Source: Planctomycetota bacterium
GTDB lineage: Bacteria > Planctomycetota > Phycisphaerae > Sedimentisphaerales > Anaerobacaceae
Assembly: GCA_013202635.1 (NCBI GenBank)
Contig: JABMRO010000142.1
Span: forward strand, 1-12,923
DNA: 12,923 nucleotides
Direction: 5' to 3'
Shown: positions 6,510-12,923 of the stretch, piece by piece
How positions within the stretch are numbered: the first letter of the stretch is position 1
Layout: every line of letters begins with the position of its first letter
The notes under the pieces: model-generated
The model's database searches: none
Told to the model about the DNA's origin: nothing
Seen by the model: the letters and a program-made list of their open reading frames with translations, nothing else
Translations under genes and position numbers: made by a program

Positions 6510-8007
6510 GAAAAACCTCATCACCTTCTTACTTATCGCCTCATACGTCACCACTACTTTTTTTGTGGGTTGCATACCCGAAGACTCACTGCAATGGTCT
6601 ACAGACGGCTCCATCGGCATATATAGCAAAGATGGTGCGTTTTTCCTTGTGGATGGCAATACCGGCTCTCTGACCCAAGTCGCTAAAAAAGAAACAACAA
6701 CAGGACACCCTGCCATCTCTCCCGACGGCACACTCATTGCTTTTGGCCGGATTGTCAAAGTCAATAACTTCAACAATGCCTTAAAGCTGCTCCCGCCGGC
6801 GCAGGCTAAACTCATTGAAGCACACGCTGAAATCCTTAAACAAAAAATCCTCACCGAAGGCATTAAAGACAGCGACTTTCCCTTCATCGGAAAACCTGTT
6901 GCCACGGACAACGGCCAAAAAGACTCCTTCAATGACCAGCACATCGTCTGGATCCAGAGATACCTCATCGAAAACGCCGATACTCAACTCGTCCATAAAA
7001 TCGGCCCGGAACTTATCGAAAAAACTAAAGCCAAAGACCTTACTTACTGCCAGCTCGTTTGTGCGCCGACCACCGACCCCAACAACCGGAGAATTCTCGC
7101 AACAAGCTCGCTGCAGCTCTGGCGAATTCGTTTCTCACCCGACTCGCGGCTTATCGCTTACGGCGCCGACCGTTTCAATGGCAATGCACTCGATGTCGGA
7201 TACGACCTGTATATTGTTTCACTAGCCGAAAACATCCCCGCAGCTTTTCTCGCGCCGGCCACAGCTATCGGCTATGCCTTCAAACCCGATTCCCGTGCTA
7301 TCGCATTTATTAAGCCCGAAGATGAATTCTTCGACGCTCAGAAACCCACTCTCGGCTCGCTCGTCGAGCAGACCATCATCGACCCCAATGGAAAACTTCT
7401 TGCCTCGCCTGCCAAACTCGATGGCAACGACTCCCCCGCAATATACGTCTTCACAGGTTCTGCTGCGGAACTTGCCGGCGTCTTATATCATCCCTGGATG
7501 CACGTCTCTTATGCCCGTGACAATCGCATTTTCTTCGCCTCCACAAAAATGTCCCTGCCCTCCAGCAAACTCGACGAAGAAAAAACAACCATCTTCTGCT
7601 GCGACACCCTTACCGGCGCACTTAGCGAAATCGTGCATCAAATCGTACTCGACGCCGCGGAGGGAAATTTGTATCTCTTCGCACTTTCGCAGGATTCCCG
7701 CAAAATCCTCCTGCCGGGAAAGAAAAACACACTTGGCATCTATGCCCTCGGCGGCGACCTCAATCTTTCAAAAGTTCTCATCGACGATAATGAAGGGTTT
7801 GGAGAAGGAGATAACCCGCCCCTCAAGCTTACCGCCCAGTGGAAAGGCCCCGACCAGATTTCCTGCCTCGTCGCTGAAAACTCCCACTACCTCACTGACG
7901 ACCCCAACACCCCGCAGCACCGAAAGGAAATCGTCATCCTTGACGCCAATGGAAATCTGCAGCAAATTTTAAGCAAAAATTGGCCCGACGAGCTGCTCGA
8001 CTTTTGA
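6502..8007 (+). CDS. Beta-propeller (WD40/TolB-like) lipoprotein
   Basis: 501 residues from the ATG at 6502. Residues 1-24 are a lipoprotein signal: Lys3-Lys4, a hydrophobic core, and 'FVGC' with Cys24 as lipidation site (Phe at -3 is slightly off consensus). The rest shows repeated propeller strands with the S/K-P/Q-D motif: 'LQWSTDGS' near 31, 'PAISPDGTLIAF' near 71, 'IRFSPDSRLIAYG', 'YAFKPDSRAIAF' and 'LSQDSRKIL'. This is the pattern of TolB/PD40-type beta-propellers, which bind proteins or small ligands in the periplasm or on the outer surface. Its ATG lies inside the end of the anti-sigma gene (ATGACTAA overlap), so all three genes appear to be one translationally coupled unit. A plausible but unproven role is as sensor or output of the sigma/anti-sigma pair. 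A strong terminator follows 30 bp after the stop. Confidence 0.85.
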   Translation: MTKKNLITFLLIASYVTTTFFVGCIPEDSLQWSTDGSIGIYSKDGAFFLVDGNTGSLTQVAKKETTTGHPAISPDGTLIAFGRIVKVNNFNNALKLLPPAQAKLIEAHAEILKQKILTEGIKDSDFPFIGKPVATDNGQKDSFNDQHIVWIQRYLIENADTQLVHKIGPELIEKTKAKDLTYCQLVCAPTTDPNNRRILATSSLQLWRIRFSPDSRLIAYGADRFNGNALDVGYDLYIVSLAENIPAAFLAPATAIGYAFKPDSRAIAFIKPEDEFFDAQKPTLGSLVEQTIIDPNGKLLASPAKLDGNDSPAIYVFTGSAAELAGVLYHPWMHVSYARDNRIFFASTKMSLPSSKLDEEKTTIFCCDTLTGALSEIVHQIVLDAAEGNLYLFALSQDSRKILLPGKKNTLGIYALGGDLNLSKVLIDDNEGFGEGDNPPLKLTAQWKGPDQISCLVAENSHYLTDDPNTPQHRKEIVILDANGNLQQILSKNWPDELLDF

Positions 8008-8037
8008 CCGGCTGTACCACTTTCTATGCTAAAACAT

Positions 8038-8070
8038 AAGGGCCGAGCGCCTTTAGGCGCTTGGCCTTTT
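8038..8070 (+). terminator. Strong rho-independent terminator, probably bidirectional
   Basis: GGCCGAGCGCC (8041-8051) pairs with GGCGCTTGGCC (8056-8066) around a TTTA loop, with one G-U pair, then TTTT. On the opposite strand an A/T-rich run also flanks the stem, so it may serve the convergent DUF6485 gene as well. Confidence 0.85.
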
Positions 8071-8114
8071 ACTTACAAAATACGAGCAGTGTTCGACGAA
8101 CAACGAGCGACGAA

Positions 8115-8309
8115 TTATAGTCCCCAGGCTTTAGCGAAAGCGGCGAAGCTGCGGTCATAGCTCTTCTCGACATCATCAGGGAAGCAGCAGCCGGGCAGTT
8201 GCTTAATCGATAAATGATAGCTTATACACTCACAGCACGTCCCCTTCCTGTCACAGCCGGGATATGAGCAGTTGCAATTTTTTAGATTTTGTTCTTTCTG
8301 ACATTCCAT
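8115..8309 (-). CDS. DUF6485 family Cys-rich small protein
   Basis: From the ATG at 8309 the protein is 64 residues and starts 'MECQKEQNLKNCNC', the usual family N-terminus. An upstream GTG (8321) would add only four residues. Eight cysteines lie in the pattern 'NCNCSYPGC', 'KGTCCEC', 'PGCCF', plus the Cys of 'MEC'. Next come 'SYHLSIKQLPG' and 'DVEKSYDRSF', all matching DUF6485. The cysteines suggest metal binding, and no enzymatic role is known. There is no signal peptide. It lies 63 bp downstream of the GTPase gene on the same strand, so cotranscription is likely. An AAAGGG about 11 nt before the ATG is a slightly distant ribosome site. Confidence 0.8.
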   Translation of the reverse strand: MECQKEQNLKNCNCSYPGCDRKGTCCECISYHLSIKQLPGCCFPDDVEKSYDRSFAAFAKAWGL

Positions 8310-8372
8310 AATCAACAGCACCCTTTCTTGAGGAGTTTCTTCTCTTTTTTCGAGGAAGATTGTAGTTAAAAA

Positions 8373-9152
8373 CTACGAAAAATGCAACTCAATAACATCT
8401 TTATCGTTGAGGACATGGTTCCGCTGTGTGTTTTGCCCGTCATAAACACCAGTCCCCCAGATTCTTGCGAACTTGAGTTTTTCGGCTAATTGCCGGTGAA
8501 CGGCCGTGGCAAGGTCCATAACAGTCGAGCCCACCGGAAGTGTGAACGGGTCTGTCATATCCGCCGGCTTGCCCGGCGGTTTGGAATATATGCGGATTAT
8601 CCCTAATTGTTTGAACAGCTTTTCCGACAGCCCTTCAAGCCCGTCATCAGTAACGGCTGAGACTTCGAAAAATTCAAAAGGATATTTACATAATTTCTTT
8701 AGATTCTCAAGAGCGCCGGATTTGGCAATATCGGATTTTGTGCATATACAGAACGCCTTTTTCCCGAGCACATTGCCCTGGCTGTCGTATGCGGGCGTTT
8801 CATTATCGACCAGCAAACTGCGTGATTCGAGATAATCCAGACAAATCTGCAATTGCTCCTGCACGTCTGCCGACAGGTCAATAACAATAGCTATCAAATC
8901 GCAGTTGCGATACGTTCCGACCTGCCCCGGAGCGCTGTAGTCGGCAGTAATCGGAGGCATATCGACTAATTCAATCTGGATGTCTTCGAACGGAACCATC
9001 CCCGGCACCGGCGCGCCGGTCGCGAATGGAAAATCGGCGACGTGGACCTTCGCATTGGTCAGACCTGCAACAATGGAGCTTTTGCCGCAGTTCGGCGCGC
9101 CTATAAGAACAATCTGGCCTGCTCCGCTGCGCGGCACGTGGAAAATGTCCAC
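8373..9152 (-). CDS. DRG/Obg-like GTPase with TGS domain (larger part of a frameshifted gene)
   Basis: The protein carries the G motifs in order: G1 'GAPNCGKSS' at 18-26, a G2 region 'ADFPFATGAPVPGM' at 39-52, G3 'DMPP' at 64-67 (replacing the usual DxPG), G4 'TKSD' at 138-141 and G5 'SA' at 165-166. A C-terminal TGS domain (about 185-257, 'IIRIYSKPPGK', 'FTLPVGSTVMDLA', 'VIELHF') follows. This is the plan of the DRG subfamily of Obg-like GTPases, which act on ribosome or RNA-linked processes. The first codon of this frame (GTG at 9152) is really an internal Val. The family's N-terminal helices are encoded in the other frame at 9101-9355, and joining the two at the A-run 9166-9171 gives a normal-length protein (about 326 residues). 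As assembled the gene is split, and whether the cell makes the full protein is unknown. Confidence 0.85.
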   Translation of the reverse strand: MDIFHVPRSGAGQIVLIGAPNCGKSSIVAGLTNAKVHVADFPFATGAPVPGMVPFEDIQIELVDMPPITADYSAPGQVGTYRNCDLIAIVIDLSADVQEQLQICLDYLESRSLLVDNETPAYDSQGNVLGKKAFCICTKSDIAKSGALENLKKLCKYPFEFFEVSAVTDDGLEGLSEKLFKQLGIIRIYSKPPGKPADMTDPFTLPVGSTVMDLATAVHRQLAEKLKFARIWGTGVYDGQNTQRNHVLNDKDVIELHFS

Positions 9153-9355
9153 GTGTTTGCCGCCCTTTTTTGCGTGCCGGTCTCTTTAAGTTTACTGAGC
9201 TTCCGCCGAAGGTCCGCACGCAAATGGTCCGTCCCTTTGTGCTTAGGCATCACGCGCAGCATTTGCTCCAGCGCCATAATCTTTTCGTCGTTTGACGTGG
9301 CGCTTCGAAACCACTTCTCAGCCTTGAAATATTCCGGTGTAAGATTAGCTGGCAC
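9101..9355 (-). CDS. N-terminal part of the DRG-like GTPase (separated by a frameshift)
   Basis: From a GTG at 9355 this frame encodes 'MPANLTPEYFKAEKWFRSA', then 'MLRVMPKHKGTDHLRADLRR', the helical N-terminal region standard in DRG-type GTPases just before the G domain. The good match ends at about residue 63 ('KETGTQK'). Beyond that, the residues after 9166 are an out-of-frame shadow ending at 9101. One extra A in the six-A run (minus strand; six Ts at 9166-9171 on plus) gives 'TQKKGGKHVDIFHV', continuing smoothly into the GTPase frame. The ribosome site is weak. The gene starts 115 bp after leuB, behind a terminator-like hairpin. Confidence 0.75.
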   Translation of the reverse strand: MPANLTPEYFKAEKWFRSATSNDEKIMALEQMLRVMPKHKGTDHLRADLRRKLSKLKETGTQKRAANTWTFSTCRAAEQARLFL

Positions 9356-9398
9356 GATTACAAACTCAAAAATAAAATTAAAAAATTAAATTGTAGAA

Positions 9399-9427
9399 TC
9401 ATCCGGCAGAATTTCTCTGCTGGATGA
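9399..9427 (-). terminator. Terminator-like hairpin after leuB
   Basis: TCATCCGGCAGA (9399-9410) and TCTGCTGGATGA (9416-9427) form a 12-bp stem (one G-U) with a 5-nt loop. On the minus strand it is followed by a T-rich stretch ending in a run of Ts near 9380-9390. It would end leuB transcription before the GTPase gene. Confidence 0.55.
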
Positions 9428-9470
9428 CGACTTCCTTAATTTTACATTTTGCGTTTTAATATTTGTTCTT

Positions 9471-10550
9471 CTACTCGCAGAGTTTCTCAACGACCAGATC
9501 ACCCACCTCTGCTGTCGAGTATCCCATCCTCCCGGCCTGCAAACTTTTCAGCTTATTGCCGGTTACATACATCACTGCCTTTTCTATTTTGTCCGCCGCA
9601 TCTTCTTCTCCTAAAGTGGCCAGCATCATCTGCGCCGAGCAGATAGCCGCCAACGGATTGATAACGCCTTTGCCCGTGTACTTCGGAGCGCTGCCGCCGA
9701 TCGGCTCGAACATGCTGACGCCTTCGGGGTTGATATTTCCGCCGGCTGCGATACCCATACCGCCCTGAACCATCGCGCCAAGGTCCGTTATAATGTCACC
9801 GAACATATTACCGGTCACGATAACGTCGAACCATTCGGGATTCTTGATCATCCACATACAGGTTGCGTCAACGTGATAATATTCTCTCTCAATGTCCGGA
9901 TATTCTGCTTTGCCGATTTCATGAAAAGCCCGTTCCCACAAATCATAAATATAAGTAAGCACGTTGGTCTTTCCGCACAGGGCAAGAGTGTTTTTGTCGC
10001 CTTTGCCGCGCGCCTTCTTGCCGTATTTTTTTGCGTACTCGAATGCATACCTCAAACATCGGTCAACCTGAAAGCGATTATAAACCGCCGACTGTACGGC
10101 CACTTCATGCGGCGTTCCCTTCATTGAAATACCACCGGTGCCCGTGTAAAGGTCGCCGGTATTTTCACGAACTACCACAAAATCTATTTCATCCGGCCCT
10201 TTGTCTTTTATCGGCGTCTCAACACCCGGATACAGCTTCACAGGACGCAGATTTATATACTGGTCCAGCGCAAAACGTGCCTTGAGCAGAATACCCTTTT
10301 CCAGAATTCCCGGCGCAACGTCCGGATGTCCTATCGCACCCAAAAGGATTGTATCGAATTTGCGAAGCTCCTCGACCGCGCTGTCGGGCAGGGTCTCGCC
10401 CGTCCTTTTATATCTTTCACCGCCGAAGTCGAACTCAGTCAAATCAACTTTGAAATTGAACTTGTCCGCGGCAACTTTCAGCACCTTTACCGCTTCAGCG
10501 GTCACTTCCGGCCCGGTCCCGTCGCCGGGTATCACAGCAATCTTGTACAC
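9471..10550 (-). CDS. leuB: 3-isopropylmalate dehydrogenase
   Basis: 359 residues, typical length. The enzyme oxidatively decarboxylates 3-isopropylmalate with NAD to the leucine precursor 2-oxoisocaproate in the cytoplasm. Motifs of the isocitrate/isopropylmalate dehydrogenase fold are all present: 'IPGDGTGPEV' at 7-16, the substrate-binding 'NLRPVKLYPG' at 100-109, 'VRENTGDLYTG' at 127-137, Lys194 in 'GKTNVL', the signature 'GNMFGDIITDLGAMVQGG' at 247-264 with metal-binding Asp residues, and 'EPIGGSAP' at 282-289. 'NTGD' in the substrate loop resembles the archaeal-type LeuB/tartrate dehydrogenase group, so a related 2-hydroxyacid substrate is not excluded. leuD nearby on the same strand supports LeuB. 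The start is GTG with AAGGAG 8 nt upstream. It lies 44 bp behind the sulfatase, probably cotranscribed. Confidence 0.85.
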   Translation of the reverse strand: MYKIAVIPGDGTGPEVTAEAVKVLKVAADKFNFKVDLTEFDFGGERYKRTGETLPDSAVEELRKFDTILLGAIGHPDVAPGILEKGILLKARFALDQYINLRPVKLYPGVETPIKDKGPDEIDFVVVRENTGDLYTGTGGISMKGTPHEVAVQSAVYNRFQVDRCLRYAFEYAKKYGKKARGKGDKNTLALCGKTNVLTYIYDLWERAFHEIGKAEYPDIEREYYHVDATCMWMIKNPEWFDVIVTGNMFGDIITDLGAMVQGGMGIAAGGNINPEGVSMFEPIGGSAPKYTGKGVINPLAAICSAQMMLATLGEEDAADKIEKAVMYVTGNKLKSLQAGRMGYSTAEVGDLVVEKLCE

Positions 10551-10594
10551 TTTTCAGTCTCCTTGTTGTAAAAAACTATTTTGTTGTCCGTCTG

Positions 10595-12100
10595 TTATTG
10601 TCTCCTCGAAGCCTTCCATACCTCAAAATCATCCCGTGGCACCGCCGCTGGCATCTTCGCATTCATTTGTTTTCGCCATTTGGCTAACATCCCCTGAAGC
10701 TCCGCCGCCTTCTCCGGCATTTCCTTCGCCAGGTCATGCTTTTCGCCTATATCACTTTTCAGATTGTACAGCTCAACGCTGTTATCTTCATACCATTCTA
10801 TAAGTTTATAATCCCCCGCCCGCACCGCACCGCTCGGCCTGTTGCCGCTGCCGTGATAGTGCGGATAATGCCAGTATATCGCCTTTCGTTTCAGCCTGCC
10901 CTTGTTTTTCAAAAGCGGCATCAAACTCACGCCGTCAATATGCTGTTCGGGCATCAGCCCTAATCCCGCCATCTCTAACATTGTAGGATAAAAGTCCGTA
11001 CTGGTCACAGGCTCACTGCATACGCTTCCCTCTTTCACCACGCCAGGCCACTTGATAAACATCGGCTCGCGAATCCCTCCTTCATACAGCCAGCCCTTGC
11101 CCGCTCGCAACGGAAGATTGGCCGTCGGTCCCTCACGTGGCACGGTGGACAGACCACCGTTGTCGGACATGAATATCACGGCCGTATTGTCCGCCACACC
11201 TGATTCCTCCAGCTTTTTCATCACCCGCCCGATGCTTTCATCCACACTCTGAACCATCCCCGCGTAAGCCGGATTGTCCTGAACCAGTCTTGTATTATAA
11301 CGGCCATAAACACCGGCGAACCGTTGCCCGTCTGGGGCCGGCAGTTTCTCCGCCTTGGCCTTATATTTGTCCGTAAGTGTCTGCTTGGATTCTATCGGCG
11401 TATGCACCGCATAATGCGAAAAGTACAGCAGGAAAGGCCTGTCCTTGTTCGCTTCGATAAACTTCAGTGACTCATCCGTCAGCCGGTCCGTCAAATACTC
11501 ACCTTCCTCGCCCCCCGGCGGCATTGTCTCCAGAGCCCGGTTCCTTTTCTTATAAGGATAGAAATAAGTCGGCGGAGCCCCCGACCAGTCTCCCCCGATA
11601 TTGACGTCGAAGCCCTGCTTGTCGGGATAGAAATCCGCTCTGGTTTCAGCTCCTCGTGGTGACAGGTGCCACTTGCCCACAAAGCCCGTGGCATAACCTT
11701 GCCCCTTCAATACCTCGGCTATCGTCACCTCCTCCAGAGCAAGCCTGTCCGCGTATTCGGTCGGTTTCTGGCTGCCGCCTATCCACTGCGTTATCCCCAA
11801 CCTTGCCGGATACTTGCCCGCCAAAATACTTCCCCGCGTCGGCGAGCAGACCGGACATGCCGCGTATGCCTCGGTAAACCGCATACCTTCACTTGCCAGC
11901 CTGTCGATGTTCGGCGTCTCATAGAAGCTGCTCCCGTAACAGCCCAGATCCGTCCACCCCAAATCATCGATAAGAATAAAAACAAAATTCAGCTTTTTAC
12001 CCGGTCCGCTTGCCGCCTGCGAATTAATGCCCGCGCACCCCGGAACAGCCAGCGCCGCCGCACCAAACCCGATTGCCTTTATAAATTCACGCCTGTTCAT
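10595..12100 (-). CDS. Tat/lipoprotein sulfatase (arylsulfatase family)
   Basis: 501 residues. The N-terminus 'MNRREFIKAIGFG' is a twin-arginine signal, followed by 'AVPGC' with Cys22 as a probable lipidation site, so this is likely a Tat-exported lipoprotein. The sulfatase signature 'CSPTRGSILAG' starts at Cys85, the residue converted to formylglycine, with Arg89 behind it. Other active-site residues are in place: Asp45-Asp46 ('LIDDLGW'), Lys143 and His145 ('GKWHLSP'), His233 ('YAVHTP'), Asp313-Asn314 ('MSDNGG') and Lys335. It therefore looks catalytically complete and would remove sulfate esters, most likely from sulfated polysaccharides, though the substrate is not readable. No formylglycine-maturase gene is in the window. 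It sits between leuD and leuB on their strand, with a weak ribosome site (AAAGAG). Confidence 0.92.
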   Translation of the reverse strand: MNRREFIKAIGFGAAALAVPGCAGINSQAASGPGKKLNFVFILIDDLGWTDLGCYGSSFYETPNIDRLASEGMRFTEAYAACPVCSPTRGSILAGKYPARLGITQWIGGSQKPTEYADRLALEEVTIAEVLKGQGYATGFVGKWHLSPRGAETRADFYPDKQGFDVNIGGDWSGAPPTYFYPYKKRNRALETMPPGGEEGEYLTDRLTDESLKFIEANKDRPFLLYFSHYAVHTPIESKQTLTDKYKAKAEKLPAPDGQRFAGVYGRYNTRLVQDNPAYAGMVQSVDESIGRVMKKLEESGVADNTAVIFMSDNGGLSTVPREGPTANLPLRAGKGWLYEGGIREPMFIKWPGVVKEGSVCSEPVTSTDFYPTMLEMAGLGLMPEQHIDGVSLMPLLKNKGRLKRKAIYWHYPHYHGSGNRPSGAVRAGDYKLIEWYEDNSVELYNLKSDIGEKHDLAKEMPEKAAELQGMLAKWRKQMNAKMPAAVPRDDFEVWKASRRQ

Positions 12101-12205
12101 AAGATTACTCTTTATCTTGTAAAAATTACCGTTTTTTTCTAATTGCCGATACTATACTCTCAAGAAACCTGTTTATCAAGAAAATCTACATCTGGCAGTT
12201 GGTAG

Positions 12206-12260
12206 GGTGGCGGCTTTTGTCCTTCGCAGTAGCTCTGCTACGGAGAATGGATGCCCCACC
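12206..12260. repeat. Imperfect long hairpin
   Basis: GGTGG (12206-12210) and GGC (12212-12214) pair with GCC and CCACC (12253-12260). An inner stem GTAG/CTAC (12229-12232 with 12238-12241) caps the structure, and the middle pairs poorly. This resembles an interspersed repeat more than a gene-specific regulator. Confidence 0.35.
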
Positions 12261-12305
12261 AAAATTACACCCATAGGATGTGCTTCAATCCACATGGCCT
12301 CTGTC

Positions 12306-12325
12306 ATTCCTGCGGAAGTAGGAAT
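12306..12325. repeat. dRS3/REP-like palindrome
   Basis: ATTCCTGCGGAAGTAGGAAT is a 20-bp palindrome with a GGAA loop and one G-U pair. Its layout is that of the widespread ATTCCC-N8-GGGAAT family (dRS3 in Neisseria), differing at the sixth base of each arm. Such units are usually multicopy. Confidence 0.45.
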
Positions 12326-12404
12326 CCATCTCATAGTCATTTCGACGACGGGTGGCAGCCACTGAATGAGCGAAGCGAATGAAGTGGATGATAAAAACCC
12401 TCCA

Positions 12405-12448
12405 ACTTTAGCTCACTCGTAGGCACTTTGATTTACTTTAGCTCACTC
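12405..12448. repeat. 14-bp direct repeat, two copies
   Basis: ACTTTAGCTCACTC occurs at 12405-12418 and again at 12435-12448, a 30-bp period with a 16-bp spacer. Two copies only, with unrelated spacer, so it is not a CRISPR. Confidence 0.7.
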
Positions 12449-12461
12449 CCCAGCCTTGTAG

Positions 12462-12479
12462 GGTGCGATATTTCGCACC
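12462..12479. repeat. Perfect short hairpin downstream of leuD
   Basis: GGTGCGA (12462-12468) and TCGCACC (12473-12479) form a 7-bp stem with a TATT loop. No T-tract follows on the minus strand, so it is not a standard terminator for leuD, though it could protect the mRNA end. Confidence 0.5.
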
Positions 12480-12515
12480 ACTTTAATCTAAACGCTATAC
12501 CCTGTACGCGGTGCG

Positions 12516-12923
12516 CTATCTTTTCTTCGTTATATGGTTCAAAAGCCCGCCATCTTTGATTATATCAAGCGCAAAATCCGGCAAAGGATTAAAACTGATA
12601 TCAATGCCGGCTGTCTTGTTTTTAATCAGGCCGTTTTTGTAATCAATCTCAACTTCGTCGCCGTCGTTGATTTTCTCAAGCGCATCCGCCGATTCAATCA
12701 GATAAAAGCCGCAATTAATGGCATTACGATAGAAGATTCGCGCAAAAGTCTTCGCGATAACGTTCTGCACCTTCACCCCGCGAATGGCCCAGACCGCATG
12801 CTCCCTGCTCGAACCGCAGCCAAAATCCTCTCCGGCCACTATCACATCACCTTCTTTGACCTTGTTAACGAACTCCTTGTCCAAATCCTCAAGACAATGA
12901 CTCGCCAATTCCATCTCATCGTC
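12516..12923 (-). CDS. leuD: 3-isopropylmalate dehydratase small subunit (5' end outside the window)
   Basis: The frame is open to the window edge (codons DDE precede the ATG at 12914), so the N-terminal ~30 residues are missing; 135 residues are visible. With LeuC, LeuD forms isopropylmalate isomerase, which converts 2- to 3-isopropylmalate in leucine synthesis. The family blocks are clear: 'ELASHCLEDLDKEF', 'GDVIVAGEDFGCGSSREHA' and 'VIAKTFARIFYRNAINCG', then a 'GDEVEIDYKNGLIKN' strand and a 'DIIKDGGLLNHI' end. The FGCGSSREH loop carries the substrate-binding Ser/Arg residues. Homoaconitase small subunits look similar, but leuB on the same strand favours leucine. leuC is expected just upstream, beyond the window. 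Confidence 0.92.
   Translation of the reverse strand, partial: DDEMELASHCLEDLDKEFVNKVKEGDVIVAGEDFGCGSSREHAVWAIRGVKVQNVIAKTFARIFYRNAINCGFYLIESADALEKINDGDEVEIDYKNGLIKNKTAGIDISFNPLPDFALDIIKDGGLLNHITKKR

Larger units (their letters stand above)
12101..12515. other. Repeat-rich intergenic region between leuD and the sulfatase
   Basis: 415 bases with no convincing gene. It holds an imperfect hairpin (about 12206-12260), a dRS3-like palindrome (12306-12325), two 14-bp direct repeats (12405-12448) and a perfect short hairpin (12462-12479). No clear promoter for the sulfatase was identified. Confidence 0.6.

Noticed and set aside
6294..6968. 224-residue minus-strand open frame
   Set aside because: It lies opposite the anti-sigma and propeller genes, has no recognisable domain, and is explained as a shadow frame.
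7274..7972. 232-residue plus-strand open frame inside the propeller gene
   Set aside because: Ser/Pro/Thr-rich composition typical of a wrong-frame reading of GC-rich coding sequence; no motifs.
8090..8102. TGTTCGACGAACA palindrome downstream of the DUF6485 gene
   Set aside because: It lies between convergent gene ends with no promoter nearby; probably incidental.
8362..8376. GTAGTT/AACTAC hairpin at the GTPase stop codon as a terminator
   Set aside because: Short, overlaps the stop codon and lacks a T-run; the DUF6485 gene is likely cotranscribed.
10201..10803. 200-residue plus-strand open frame opposite leuB and the sulfatase
   Set aside because: Antisense shadow of two well-supported genes.
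12405..12448. Possible CRISPR from two direct repeats with a 16-bp spacer
   Set aside because: Only two 14-bp copies, too short, and no cas genes.

Overview
The window looks like ordinary chromosome from a Planctomycetota bacterium, probably of the Phycisphaerae lineage. That placement is an inference from protein style, not from a marker gene. It rests on a large LamG-type surface protein, an ECF sigma factor coupled to a membrane anti-sigma-like protein with the 'PNIWRIIMK' juxtamembrane motif, a Tat-lipoprotein sulfatase, a TGS-domain GTPase and a Cys-rich DUF6485 protein. GC content varies, from an AT-rich stretch at about 3650-4120 to a GC-richer one at 4610-5164. There is no rRNA, tRNA, CRISPR array or transposase.

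Plus-strand half (1-8070). A 5'-truncated LamG protein is followed by an exported transglutaminase-like protein whose last ~50 residues are thrown out of frame. Then come a small VanZ/DUF2809-like membrane protein, a 61-residue zinc ribbon, and a Tat-exported C_GCAxxG_C_C cysteine protein. The last has a recognisable promoter with a palindrome in its spacer. Directly after it lies a decayed fragment (5183-5317) homologous to the middle of the first protein, carrying an in-frame stop. A terminator closes this block. Next is a tight three-gene unit with overlapping start/stop codons: ECF sigma factor, single-pass anti-sigma-like protein, and beta-propeller lipoprotein. It ends in a strong rho-independent terminator at 8038-8070.

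Minus-strand half (8115-12923). Read in transcription order, this is leuD (cut by the window edge), a repeat-rich 415-bp gap, a sulfatase lipoprotein, leuB, a terminator-like hairpin, a DRG/Obg-like GTPase with a C-terminal TGS domain (split by a frameshift in an A-run), and a 64-residue DUF6485 protein. leuD and leuB give two steps of leucine biosynthesis. The sulfatase sits between them and has no obvious link to that pathway.

Points that most deserve a second look: two genes are broken by the same kind of -1 shift at AAAAGG; the degenerate paralogous fragment at 5183-5317; the translationally coupled sigma/anti-sigma/propeller-lipoprotein cassette; the promoter-embedded twin palindromes at 4477-4530; and the intergenic repeats at 12200-12480. 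I found no clearly new defence or mobile system.
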